DNA of 64,000 nucleotides from Selenomonas ruminantium subsp. ruminantium ATCC 12561 (GTDB lineage Bacteria > Bacillota > Negativicutes > Selenomonadales > Selenomonadaceae): NCBI RefSeq assembly GCF_000424065.1, contig NZ_KE384126.1, forward strand, positions 14,637 through 78,636, in the 5' to 3' direction. Shown piece after piece: positions 43,193 to 50,988 of this stretch (position 1 is the stretch's first letter; every line of letters starts with the position of its first letter). The notes beneath the pieces were generated by a model. The model did not search any database, had not been told where the DNA came from, and was given only the letters and a program-made list of their open reading frames with translations. The position numbers and the translations under genes were made by a program.

Positions 43193-43573
43193 TTGGCTAA
43201 ATTATATGCAGCACTGGTTTTTGCTTTTGTTGCCGCCACGGTGATCGTGATTACAGGAATATCCAGCGAGGCGCGGGGGATTACCGTTTTTTTCCGCGGA
43301 ATAGTCGGCTTTATTAGTGCAGGACTTTTGGTCTATATTCTGCTGAGAATCCTCGCAGCCAAGGATATTATGGATTTTGATGCCTTCATAGAGGCCAAGG
43401 ATGAAAAAGCCATGGCAATGGTTGAAGGCGAACCATCTTCGGCGGTAGATGAAGAAATCATCGAAGAGGAACAGACGGAGACAGGAGAAGCGGAACCAGC
43501 AAATACAGGCGGACAGGCACAATTTGAACCATTAAGCACTGGTGACCTGACGCGTATGAAAATGCCAGAGTAA
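43193..43573 (+). CDS. Small membrane protein between cheD and fliA, unknown function
   Basis: I do not recognise this 126-residue protein. TTG 43193 is chosen: AGGTG lies 9 bp upstream, and longer in-frame starts run into cheD. Two hydrophobic segments (about 4-22 and 31-50) are followed by an acidic cytoplasmic tail rich in Glu and ending LSTGDLTRMKMPE. Its place in the operon suggests a motility role; nothing in the sequence defines it. Confidence 0.65.
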   Translation: MAKLYAALVFAFVAATVIVITGISSEARGITVFFRGIVGFISAGLLVYILLRILAAKDIMDFDAFIEAKDEKAMAMVEGEPSSAVDEEIIEEEQTETGEAEPANTGGQAQFEPLSTGDLTRMKMPE

Positions 43574-43609
43574 AAATTTGTTTTCGAGTTAGTGGGAGGA
43601 GGGCGTTCG

Positions 43610-44377
43610 GTGGATTCTTTTGAAATAACAAATGATGCGCCGGCTATTGATGTCGCTTCTCTGTGGCAAGACTATCTGAAAAGTAAAAGTGTAGAGCTGC
43701 GCAACCAGCTGGCGGAATATTATTTGCCGCTTATCAAGCTGGTTGCGGGACGGCTCGCAATAAGTCTCCCTGCTCATGTGGACCGTGATGATTTGCTGTC
43801 CAGTGGTTTTTTCGGCCTGCTGGATGCCATTGACCGTTATGATATTGAGCGCAAGAATAAATTTGAAACTTACGCTGGTATTCGTATTCGCGGTGCTATG
43901 CTGGACTATCTGCGGGCTAAGGATTGGCTCCCTGTGACAATACGGCAAAGAATCCGCCGTTATGAACAGGCAGTTTTTGAGTTGGAAAATCGCTTGGGCA
44001 GAGCTGCAACGGATGAGGAATTGGCAGCGGAACTGGAAATATCCGTTAAAGATTTGCAGGCCTTAGAAGGGCAAATCAGTGTGGCCACGGTTATTCCGTT
44101 GGATGATTATCTACGAGCGGATTCTCCGTTGACTGGCGAGCCCGGCCCTTCAGAACGGATGGAGAAGGAAGAACTCAGGACAACTTTGACAGCAGCTATC
44201 GAGCGTTTACCGGAAAAAGAGAAAAAAGTAGTAGCCCTGTATTACTATGAAGAACTGACTTTGAAAGAAATCAGCTTAATCCTTAATTTATCGGAAGCTA
44301 GAATTTCCCAGCTGCATACCAAGGCAATATTCCGCATGCGGGGGTATCTGGCCAGGATGAAGGCGAGCTTAGTATAA
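43610..44377 (+). CDS. fliA: Flagellar sigma factor FliA (sigma-28/SigD)
   Basis: A 255-residue sigma-70-family factor directing late flagellar and chemotaxis genes. Region 2 is HVDRDDLLSSGFFGLLDAID and RGAMLDYLRAKDW, region 3 is GRAATDEELAAEL, and the region 4 helix-turn-helix is LTLKEISLILNLSEARISQL. GTG 43610 is chosen because GGGAGGAGGGCG precedes it; GTG 43592 lies before that site. The cheD-(unknown)-fliA order parallels Bacillus cheD-sigD. Confidence 0.95.
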   Translation: MDSFEITNDAPAIDVASLWQDYLKSKSVELRNQLAEYYLPLIKLVAGRLAISLPAHVDRDDLLSSGFFGLLDAIDRYDIERKNKFETYAGIRIRGAMLDYLRAKDWLPVTIRQRIRRYEQAVFELENRLGRAATDEELAAELEISVKDLQALEGQISVATVIPLDDYLRADSPLTGEPGPSERMEKEELRTTLTAAIERLPEKEKKVVALYYYEELTLKEISLILNLSEARISQLHTKAIFRMRGYLARMKASLV

Positions 44378-44399
44378 ATTAGCCTAAGGGGGACGCAAC

Positions 44400-46085
44400 A
44401 TGGATGACCAGGTATTACGCCCGGCAGTGGGCGGAACGGACGCAGGTTATCTGCTCGAATTCCTTCAAGATGGGATTTTTGTAACGATATATCCTAGCGA
44501 TGGCGCAGAGATGCTCTTTGAGCTTTCTGATGTGCGGCAGAGCCTGCATGATAACGGTGTAAATGACTATGACATCATCGAGCTTTCCAAGATTATCCGT
44601 GAGGCAGCAGGTGAGCGCCGTAAGATTGCTGATGCAGATAAGCTGGATATAGAGGAAGAAAATAGCGGCAGTCAGGAGTCTGAGGAAGCAGCAGAAGAAG
44701 ATGATGATGAGCGTGATAAAGCAGCGGAAGAACCCGTGGGCATTATCATTGATATCAGCCGTGACCAGATGATTGCTACCGTGCGTTATGATACAACCAA
44801 AGGGACGAAGTGCCCGCAGGTTAATGATATCAAGAATGCATTGGCTGAAAAAGGCGTGGTTTTCGGTATTAAAGAAGATGCTATCCAAAAAGGTGTGCAT
44901 AGTTTTACGCCATTTGTGGTGGCTGAAGGCAAACAGGTACAACATGGAGAAAATGCCCGTATTGAGCGCAAATTTGACTTGTCACAAAAAGGCAGGCCGA
45001 AGATAGACGAATATAACAGAGCGGATTACAAGGATATGAGTCTCTTTGTGCTGGTGAAAAAGGGCGATCTTTTAGCTGTGCGTATTCCGCAAACCGATGG
45101 TATACCAGGAAAAAATATATTTGGCATGGATGTGATGGCTCGTCCGGGACGTCCAATTCCTGTACCACAGGGGAAAAATACGGAAGTCCGCAATGATAAT
45201 GAACTGTATGCAACCATTGATGGGCAGATTGTAGATACTACGCGCAAAATAGATGTTGATCCCCATTTGAATATTACTTCCAGTGTGGGAGCGGCTACTG
45301 GCAATATTGATTTTGTAGGTGGTGTGTCTATAAGAGGCAATGTGGAAGCTGGCTTTGTGGTTAAAGCTACCGGCGATGTAGAAATTGGCGGTATGGTTAA
45401 TGGTGCCGTGGTAGAAGGCCGTAATATCATCATAAAAGGTGGCATTAATGGTCAAAATAAGGGATATGTCAAAGCTGAGGAAAATGTGCAGGCCTTGTTT
45501 GCTGAAAACGCTATAGTAGAAGCTGGCTGGGATATCACGATTATAGATACAATCCTGCATTCTCAGGTAAGAGCTGCAAATATGGTTTTTGTTGAAGAGA
45601 AACGCGGGATTATAACTGGCGGCAGCATTGCTGCAGGTGAAGAAATCCGTTGTAAAATGGCAGGTAATCCAGCAGCAGTAGTAACCAAGATGTCTGTAGG
45701 TGTTGACCCTACTATACAGAAACGTTATTTGGAAGTATGCAAGGAATGTAAGGAGGATAGAACCCGCCTTAAGCAGATAACGCAGATGCTCAATACTTTG
45801 GGGAAGATTGATGTAAGCCGTCTGCCTCAGCAGCGCATTGATCAAATCAATGCCTTGACACGTTCACAATTTCCACTGGCAGGAAAAATCAAGCGTGCTG
45901 AAAAAGAAATACAAGAGTTGGAAGAAGCTATGGGACGTATGAAAGAGGGAAAAATTCGTGTTTCCGATACGATTTATCCGGGAGTGCGTATAACCATTAA
46001 TTCTGTGATTATGAATGTACAGAGCAGCATTCCCCATTGCCTGTTGTCTGTAAAGGATGAACGCATTCATATCGGACCTTATTGA
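44400..46085 (+). CDS. FapA (DUF342)-family protein
   Basis: A 561-residue soluble protein. The N-terminal part (about 1-190) has an acidic insert near 85-115 (EEDDDERDKAAEE). A DUF342/FapA region follows with repeated Gly-Asn turns (GNIDFVGGVSIRGNVEAGF, GDVEIGGMVNGAVVEG), the pattern of a right-handed beta-helix. The C terminus (about 440-520) is coiled coil. Relatives sit next to fliA in many Firmicutes and their role is poorly defined. Confidence 0.85.
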   Translation: MDDQVLRPAVGGTDAGYLLEFLQDGIFVTIYPSDGAEMLFELSDVRQSLHDNGVNDYDIIELSKIIREAAGERRKIADADKLDIEEENSGSQESEEAAEEDDDERDKAAEEPVGIIIDISRDQMIATVRYDTTKGTKCPQVNDIKNALAEKGVVFGIKEDAIQKGVHSFTPFVVAEGKQVQHGENARIERKFDLSQKGRPKIDEYNRADYKDMSLFVLVKKGDLLAVRIPQTDGIPGKNIFGMDVMARPGRPIPVPQGKNTEVRNDNELYATIDGQIVDTTRKIDVDPHLNITSSVGAATGNIDFVGGVSIRGNVEAGFVVKATGDVEIGGMVNGAVVEGRNIIIKGGINGQNKGYVKAEENVQALFAENAIVEAGWDITIIDTILHSQVRAANMVFVEEKRGIITGGSIAAGEEIRCKMAGNPAAVVTKMSVGVDPTIQKRYLEVCKECKEDRTRLKQITQMLNTLGKIDVSRLPQQRIDQINALTRSQFPLAGKIKRAEKEIQELEEAMGRMKEGKIRVSDTIYPGVRITINSVIMNVQSSIPHCLLSVKDERIHIGPY

Positions 46086-46096
46086 ATTCGTTTAGG

Positions 46097-46128
46097 TGAG
46101 GGCATCGCGTGAGAGATGCCCTCAGTTT
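46097..46128 (+). terminator. Hairpin after the FapA-family gene
   Basis: TGAGGGCATC (46097-46106) pairs with GATGCCCTCA (46115-46124). Only a weak T tract (GTTTGT) follows, so termination may be partial. Confidence 0.55.
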
Positions 46129-46160
46129 GTATCGTCCATACAGGAAAGAAGGGAGATCGG

Positions 46161-46499
46161 ATGGATGTCAGTCCAATGAGTATGCAAATGATTGTACCTC
46201 GTGCTCCGGATGCAGGGCAAGTGCAGCACAATCTCAATCAGGCCAATGCATTGCAGTCTGATTATCAAGCTTTAATGCAAAAAAATGAGGATAAGCTGAA
46301 ACAAAAGCAGGTACGGGGAAAGGAAAATCCCGAAGATGGCCGTATAAAGGATGAACCTGAGCGGCAGAAAAATCGCGGCGGCAGCAAGCAGGGCAAGCGT
46401 CGGACGATCGAGGAACCCGCCGTCAATATTCCTGAGCAGCCAGCAGCAAGTATGGCTCCTGATCCTTCGAAGGGACGATTATTAGACATTAGCCTGTAA
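46161..46499 (+). CDS. Small hydrophilic protein of unknown function
   Basis: I do not recognise this 112-residue protein. It has a Met-rich, mildly hydrophobic first 15 residues and then a strongly charged, Lys/Arg/Glu/Gln-rich body that is probably disordered. AGAAGGGAG precedes ATG 46161. It is conserved in position only as far as can be judged: between the FapA-family gene and the SwrB-like gene at the end of the flagellar cluster. Confidence 0.6.
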   Translation: MDVSPMSMQMIVPRAPDAGQVQHNLNQANALQSDYQALMQKNEDKLKQKQVRGKENPEDGRIKDEPERQKNRGGSKQGKRRTIEEPAVNIPEQPAASMAPDPSKGRLLDISL

Positions 46500-46556
46500 A
46501 TAGCGTATAATCTATAAGGATTGTGCTATATTTTGAGAAGGAGTTTTGGTAAGTCT

Positions 46557-47303
46557 ATGTTTCCAGAAATATTTGGATTTCTTATTATAGCTGGTGCTTT
46601 GCTGGTTGTGTTCGTGCGATTGATTTCCAGGCGTCAGAAAGGCGTGAATACGGAGGAACTGCGAACATCAACGGAACAGCTGAAGGCGGAATTGACACGC
46701 TCCGCCGATGCGGTTATTAGTCGTATGGGCAATCATATTCAGCATTTGGAAAATCTACTCAGGCAGGCAGATGAACGCAACGTGCGGCTCGAAGCCGGAA
46801 TAAATGAATACAAGCGTTTGGCTGGAGAAATGGAAGACCGCTCCGCAGCGCTGAACCGGGAACTTAACGAAGCACGAAAAATGATAGCCGAATTGGCGGC
46901 CTATCAGTCCGTGCCCATGATGCCCAAGCCGCCAGTGATGCCGATGCCGAACTTGAGCAGTCAACAAATGCCGTCATCATCTGCACAAATGCAGCGGGTA
47001 GATGCGCAGGACTTTGCTGAGGTATTGCAAAATTCCATCAATCGGGGGGAAGTTGCTGGCGAAGTGGCGAATAATACCTTGCAACCGGAGTCTGTTCAAG
47101 AAAATACAAATCCCCCGATTGAGAAGCCTGTAGAGGAACAAACGGTTCCCAAAAGAGTACCGGAAAAACCAATTTCTCCTAATGCTGCTAAGGCAAAAGC
47201 CTTGCTCAGAAGTGGTTATTCAATAGAAGATACTGCCCGGGAAACGGGAATGGGGCGTGGAGCGATTGAGCTGCTAAATGAAATGAACAAACACGACTTG
47301 TAA
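46557..47303 (+). CDS. Membrane-anchored coiled-coil protein, SwrB/DUF6115-like
   Basis: A 248-residue protein with one N-terminal membrane anchor (about 3-21) and a coiled coil (about 30-125). A Pro/Met-rich linker follows, then a C-terminal helix-turn-helix-like motif (AKALLRSGYSIEDTARETGMGRGAIELL). Architecture and position downstream of sigma-28 match Bacillus SwrB (YlxL), which promotes flagellar export-gate assembly. Assignment rests on architecture and synteny, not clear sequence identity. ATG 46557 has only a distant AAGGAG. Confidence 0.6.
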   Translation: MFPEIFGFLIIAGALLVVFVRLISRRQKGVNTEELRTSTEQLKAELTRSADAVISRMGNHIQHLENLLRQADERNVRLEAGINEYKRLAGEMEDRSAALNRELNEARKMIAELAAYQSVPMMPKPPVMPMPNLSSQQMPSSSAQMQRVDAQDFAEVLQNSINRGEVAGEVANNTLQPESVQENTNPPIEKPVEEQTVPKRVPEKPISPNAAKAKALLRSGYSIEDTARETGMGRGAIELLNEMNKHDL

Positions 47304-47304
47304 A

Positions 47305-47352
47305 AAATAAGGCATGAAAGTAACGAAAGTATCTTTCATGCCTTATTTTTCA
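47305..47352. terminator. Bidirectional terminator closing the flagellar cluster
   Basis: AAATAAGGCATGAAAG (47305-47320) and its complement (47333-47348) form a 16-bp stem with A and T runs outside, between the convergent SwrB-like and DeoR-family genes. Confidence 0.92.
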
Positions 47353-47355
47353 TTA

Positions 47356-48108
47356 TTAATTATGATTTACCGGGTAGACGTGTATGCCTTGTTCATGAAG
47401 TTTGGTTAAGGTATCGCTGGCGGCTAAATCATCGGTATACAGGGCGCTGACCTGATTATAGGATAAGAGCTTGACCGTGCCATGTAGATTGAATTTAGCC
47501 GATTCGGTCAGCACAATGGTCTGTTCAGCCCGCTCCGCCATGCAGCGGGCTGCTTCAGCACGCATGAGGTCATTGGACATAAAACCAAGTTCATTTAGTC
47601 CATCTGTGCCAACAAAGAATTTGCTTACGTAAAAATCCTGGACGCAGCTGCGAATCATGGGGCCAATCATAACCTGAGATTCTTTTTGGTATTCGCCGCC
47701 CAAAAGTATCACCCGGACATGAGGGTACTTGCGAATGTAATCCGCAATGAAAGCAGAGTTGGTGATTATGGTTACATCCCGGCGGTTGGCAGCGACTTCT
47801 TCTGCCAGCAGGGCACAGCAGCTGCCGGATTCAATCATAATGGTTTCCCCGTTGTGTACACTCTCTGCTGCCCGGCGGGCGATACGCAGTTTGGCATCGT
47901 AATTGAAGGAAAGATGATTGCCCACATCATCGCTCGTGGTCAGGCGGGCAAAACCATGCTCACGGCGTAAAAGACCTTTTTTCGCAAGGATATTCAAATC
48001 CTTGCGGATGGTAACCTCCGAAACATCCAAAGCTTTGGCCAGGTCAGCTACAGCAATACGGTTATGCTGATTGACAAGGCTTAACAGCTTGCTATGACGA
48101 ATATGCAT
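47356..48108 (-). CDS. DeoR-family transcriptional regulator
   Basis: A 250-residue sugar-metabolism-type repressor. The N-terminal helix-turn-helix (IAVADLAKALDVSEVTIRKD then LNILAKKGLLRREHGFA) is followed by a DeoRC sensor domain (ETIMIESGSCCALLAEEVA, VRVILLGGEYQ, FFVGTDGLN). ATG at 48108 is chosen over the longer frame to 48168 because GGGGATG lies just upstream. No sugar operon is adjacent. The neighbours are two YihY genes, divergent, which may or may not be targets. Confidence 0.88.
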   Translation of the reverse strand: MHIRHSKLLSLVNQHNRIAVADLAKALDVSEVTIRKDLNILAKKGLLRREHGFARLTTSDDVGNHLSFNYDAKLRIARRAAESVHNGETIMIESGSCCALLAEEVAANRRDVTIITNSAFIADYIRKYPHVRVILLGGEYQKESQVMIGPMIRSCVQDFYVSKFFVGTDGLNELGFMSNDLMRAEAARCMAERAEQTIVLTESAKFNLHGTVKLLSYNQVSALYTDDLAASDTLTKLHEQGIHVYPVNHN

Positions 48109-48202
48109 AAAATCATCCCCTAAAAATATGTATAGGATAATTATAGCAAAAAAAGCAAAAGAATACATTACAAAAGTAGAAAATATTACGAATGAAATTT
48201 CC

Positions 48203-48232
48203 TTGCGAAGAAATAAGTCGTGGCGTTATAAT
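48203..48232 (+). promoter_or_regulatory. Promoter of the yihY pair
   Basis: TTGCGA at 48203-48208, an 18-bp spacer and a consensus TATAAT at 48227-48232, in the 283-bp gap between the divergent DeoR and YihY genes. The leader to the first yihY gene is about 150 nt. Confidence 0.6.
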
Positions 48233-48265
48233 AGATAAAAAGCTGACGGAATCGAGGTGGACGTT

Positions 48266-48298
48266 ATGCCAATAAACCAGCCATTGTCGTGGAGCTGA
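48266..48298 (+). CDS. Possible 10-residue leader peptide
   Basis: ATG at 48266 follows GAGGTGG with a 5-bp gap and encodes MPINQPLSWS before a stop. It lies in the leader of the first yihY gene. It may be a translated leader or chance; there is no attenuator-like amino-acid bias. Confidence 0.25.
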   Translation: MPINQPLSWS

Positions 48299-48391
48299 AA
48301 TGTCAGAATAGTGCAGGAAAATTCTGGGGTAAGTAGAACTATGTACGTATAAGGGATATATCCACAGCAGATGGTGTTCAAGGTGGTGTGT

Positions 48392-49363
48392 ATGCGGACG
48401 TTTCTCATCAATTGGTCTACTTATATAGGAGATATGCTGTATCTTTGGCTTAACGAAACACATAACCAGTTGGCAAGCGATGATGTAAAGGGAATAGCTC
48501 CGGGGATAGCGTTTTATTTTATCGTTGGATTTATTCCCTTTTTGATATTTTTGGTCAATGTTATTTTATTTTGCACTATGACGCGGTTGGATATTGTGCT
48601 CAATATGCTTTATGCGTATCTGCCGGGAAAAGCGGCCGTGACATTGGCAGCAGATATTCAGCGGATAGTGGCTCAACGCAGTGATTTATGGATGTGGATG
48701 GGGCTTTTGGTTTCATTGGCGAGTTTTCAAAAAGGTCTGGCGGTGCTGGTGCGGGCTACGGACGGGGAGCATTATGAAAGTGCGGATTATGAAAAAGCAA
48801 GGAAACTTGCTTTTTGGGTGCATGGTAAGGCATTGATTTTCGCTGTAGGCTTGATGGCAGCGATAATTTTATCCCTGGGCGTGTCGGTATTTGGCGAGGC
48901 TGTAGTCCAGTTTTTATGTCAGATATTTCCGTTGCCGGATTTCTTTTTGCGGATGTGGGACTGGGGGAAATATGTTCTGCCTTTTGGGGCGTTGATTGTT
49001 TATTTGACGGTGTTTTATGTTTTGGCACCATGTGAGAATCGCCCTGAGGTGCTGCCAGCCATGATTGTTTCGCTTATTGTCACCACAGCATGGATGGCTG
49101 CAACGGGGCTATATAGCTGGTATATGCTGGCCCATCCGGGTGTAAAGGAATATTATGGTTTATTGATTGGGCTGTTTATTTTATTTGGCTGGTTTGGGTG
49201 GATTACCTATATAATCATCATTGGCAATTGTCTTTTGAAGGTTTGGCAGGAAAGGACGGTTTTGTGGGAAAAATATAAAGAAAATGGAATTAAAGTAAAA
49301 ATTCTGCTGGTAAAGAAAAATATACGAAAATGGCATCAATATTGGCGCAAAAATGAGAGATAA
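48392..49363 (+). CDS. YihY/BrkB-family inner membrane protein, copy 1
   Basis: A 323-residue protein with six predicted transmembrane segments and the family motif GIAPGIAFYFIVGFIPFLIF near the N terminus. The older name as RNase BN for this family is obsolete; its actual function is unknown. ATG 48392 follows AAGGTGG. Copy 2 follows immediately and is closely similar, showing a tandem duplication. The C terminus is longer and more basic than in copy 2. Confidence 0.85.
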   Translation: MRTFLINWSTYIGDMLYLWLNETHNQLASDDVKGIAPGIAFYFIVGFIPFLIFLVNVILFCTMTRLDIVLNMLYAYLPGKAAVTLAADIQRIVAQRSDLWMWMGLLVSLASFQKGLAVLVRATDGEHYESADYEKARKLAFWVHGKALIFAVGLMAAIILSLGVSVFGEAVVQFLCQIFPLPDFFLRMWDWGKYVLPFGALIVYLTVFYVLAPCENRPEVLPAMIVSLIVTTAWMAATGLYSWYMLAHPGVKEYYGLLIGLFILFGWFGWITYIIIIGNCLLKVWQERTVLWEKYKENGIKVKILLVKKNIRKWHQYWRKNER

Positions 49364-49392
49364 AATAATGGATATTGGTTAAGGTGTTGCAT

Positions 49393-50316
49393 ATGCTGGA
49401 GCGTTTTATCAATTGGTGTGCTTATATAGGCGATAATCTGTTTCTGTTGACGAATGAAACCCGCAAGCGGTTGGAGGCGGATGATGTAAAGGGCATATCT
49501 CCGGGGATTGCGTTTTATTTTATCGTAGGATTTATTCCCTTTTTGATTTTTTTGGTCAATGTTATTTTATTCTTCACTGTAGCGCGGTTGGATATTGTGG
49601 TCAATATGCTCTATGCGTATCTGCCGGTGAAAGTGGCTGTGACATTGGAAATGGATATTCAGCGGGTGGTGGCGCAGCGCAGTGACTTATGGATGTGGAT
49701 GGGCCTGTTGTTTTCGCTGGTAAGTTTTCAAGAAGGTCTGGCGGTGATGGTGCGGGCTACGGACAGAGAGCATTACGAAATCGCAGATAGAAATGCGGAT
49801 AGTTTGCTGAAGGTAATGAAATTTTCCTTTTGGGTGCATGGCAAGGCCGTGATTTTCTCTGTAGGTTTGATTGTGGCGATTATTTTATCCCTGGGGCTGC
49901 TGGTATTTGGCGATGCTGTAGTACAGCTTTTATATCAGGCATTTCCTCTGCCGGAATTCTTTTTGCGGACATGGGACTGGGTGAAATATGTTTTGCCTTT
50001 TGGCGCGCTGATTGTTTATCTGACGATATTTTACGTTTTTGCGCCGTATGAGAATCACCCGGCGGTATTGCCATCAATGGTTGTTTCGGTGATTGTCACC
50101 GCAGCCTGGATGGCCGCAACGGGAATATACAGCTGGTTTATGCTGGTTATTCCCAGCATAGGAGAAGCTTATGGCCCACTGATGGGGTTGTTTGTACTGT
50201 TTCTTTGGTTCCGTTGGATTACCTATATTATCATCATGGGCAATTGTCTCTTGCGGGTATGGCAGGAAAGAGATGCTTTGTGGGAGAAATATAAGGAAAA
50301 AGGCATTGTAACGTAG
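49393..50316 (+). CDS. YihY/BrkB-family inner membrane protein, copy 2
   Basis: A 307-residue paralogue of the preceding gene. It shares long identical stretches (SPGIAFYFIVGFIPFLIFLV; AQRSDLWMWMGLL) and nearly the same six-segment layout. It carries a 6-residue insertion (RNADSLLKV region) in the cytoplasmic loop and lacks the basic tail. ATG 49393 follows AAGGTG, the same spacing as copy 1. It probably shares one transcript with copy 1 and the small gene that follows. Confidence 0.85.
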   Translation: MLERFINWCAYIGDNLFLLTNETRKRLEADDVKGISPGIAFYFIVGFIPFLIFLVNVILFFTVARLDIVVNMLYAYLPVKVAVTLEMDIQRVVAQRSDLWMWMGLLFSLVSFQEGLAVMVRATDREHYEIADRNADSLLKVMKFSFWVHGKAVIFSVGLIVAIILSLGLLVFGDAVVQLLYQAFPLPEFFLRTWDWVKYVLPFGALIVYLTIFYVFAPYENHPAVLPSMVVSVIVTAAWMAATGIYSWFMLVIPSIGEAYGPLMGLFVLFLWFRWITYIIIMGNCLLRVWQERDALWEKYKEKGIVT

Positions 50317-50337
50317 AACGATAACAGGAGCGTAATT

Positions 50338-50523
50338 ATGGGGCGACTGGTAAGACCGCATAAAAAGCATAGAACTTCCTCGGATAGTCTTGTACGAAAA
50401 GTTGTCCGAATGGGAAAAGGACTCTTGCGTAGTGTTAAACAGGGGGATTCTAAGGGAAATGGTCAATTTTCCGGAAAGCAGGTTGATAAGATTTTGGACG
50501 ATATGATTAAGTATGAAAAATAG
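50338..50523 (+). CDS. Small basic protein of unknown function
   Basis: A 61-residue, Lys/Arg-rich, soluble protein with no recognised family. ACAGGAGCG lies 6 bp before the ATG and a strong terminator follows the stop, which supports a real gene at the end of the yihY transcript. Confidence 0.55.
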   Translation: MGRLVRPHKKHRTSSDSLVRKVVRMGKGLLRSVKQGDSKGNGQFSGKQVDKILDDMIKYEK

Positions 50524-50527
50524 ACAC

Positions 50528-50559
50528 AAAAAAACCTGCCCTTTCGAGCAGGTTTTTTT
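50528..50559. terminator. Bidirectional terminator between the small basic gene and rpsT
   Basis: AAACCTGC pairs with GCAGGTTT around CCTTTCGA, flanked by A7 on one side and T7 on the other, between convergent genes. Confidence 0.92.
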
Positions 50560-50576
50560 CTATCTCATTCTGAGAA

Positions 50577-50843
50577 TTACTTAGCGAGTGCGTTCACTTT
50601 GCGAGCCAGACGGGACTTTTTGCGAGCTGCGCAGTTCTTGTGGAACACGTGGTTAGCAGCAGCCATGTCAATGGTCTTGCAAGCAGCTGTGAGGAGGGAT
50701 TTCGCTTCATCAACGTTTCCAGCCTCAACAGCGTCGAGAACACGACGGGAAGCAGTGCGTACACGGGACTTCTCAGCAGCGTTCTTCGCACGGCGCTTAG
50801 CGTCAGATTTTACACTAAGAATAGATGCTTTAATATTCGGCAA
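50577..50843 (-). CDS. rpsT: 30S ribosomal protein S20
   Basis: An 88-residue basic ribosomal protein (PNIKASILSVKSDAKRRAKN; ANHVFHKNCAARKKSRLARK). The start is TTG at 50843, with GGGGGGTG 7 bp upstream; the longer frame to 50861 lacks a site. E. coli rpsT also uses UUG, which there is linked to autoregulation. It is monocistronic and divergent from lepA, the common Firmicute arrangement. Confidence 0.94.
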   Translation of the reverse strand: MPNIKASILSVKSDAKRRAKNAAEKSRVRTASRRVLDAVEAGNVDEAKSLLTAACKTIDMAAANHVFHKNCAARKKSRLARKVNALAK

Positions 50844-50951
50844 GTAGTTCACCCCCCTCAAATGATTCGTTACCTTGCTATTTTAGCATGACATTTTCCA
50901 AAAAGCAATAGGTTTTATTTTTTTTCTATGGCAAAATCTGCATAACTACGT

Positions 50952-50957
50952 TATAAT
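50952..50957 (+). promoter_or_regulatory. Probable -10 element of the lepA promoter
   Basis: TATAAT at 50952-50957, 31 bp before lepA. The -35 region (GGCAAA, 17-bp spacer) is weak, so only the -10 is called. Confidence 0.4.
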
Positions 50958-50988
50958 AACCATTATATGGATAGAAAGTGAAAGGAAA

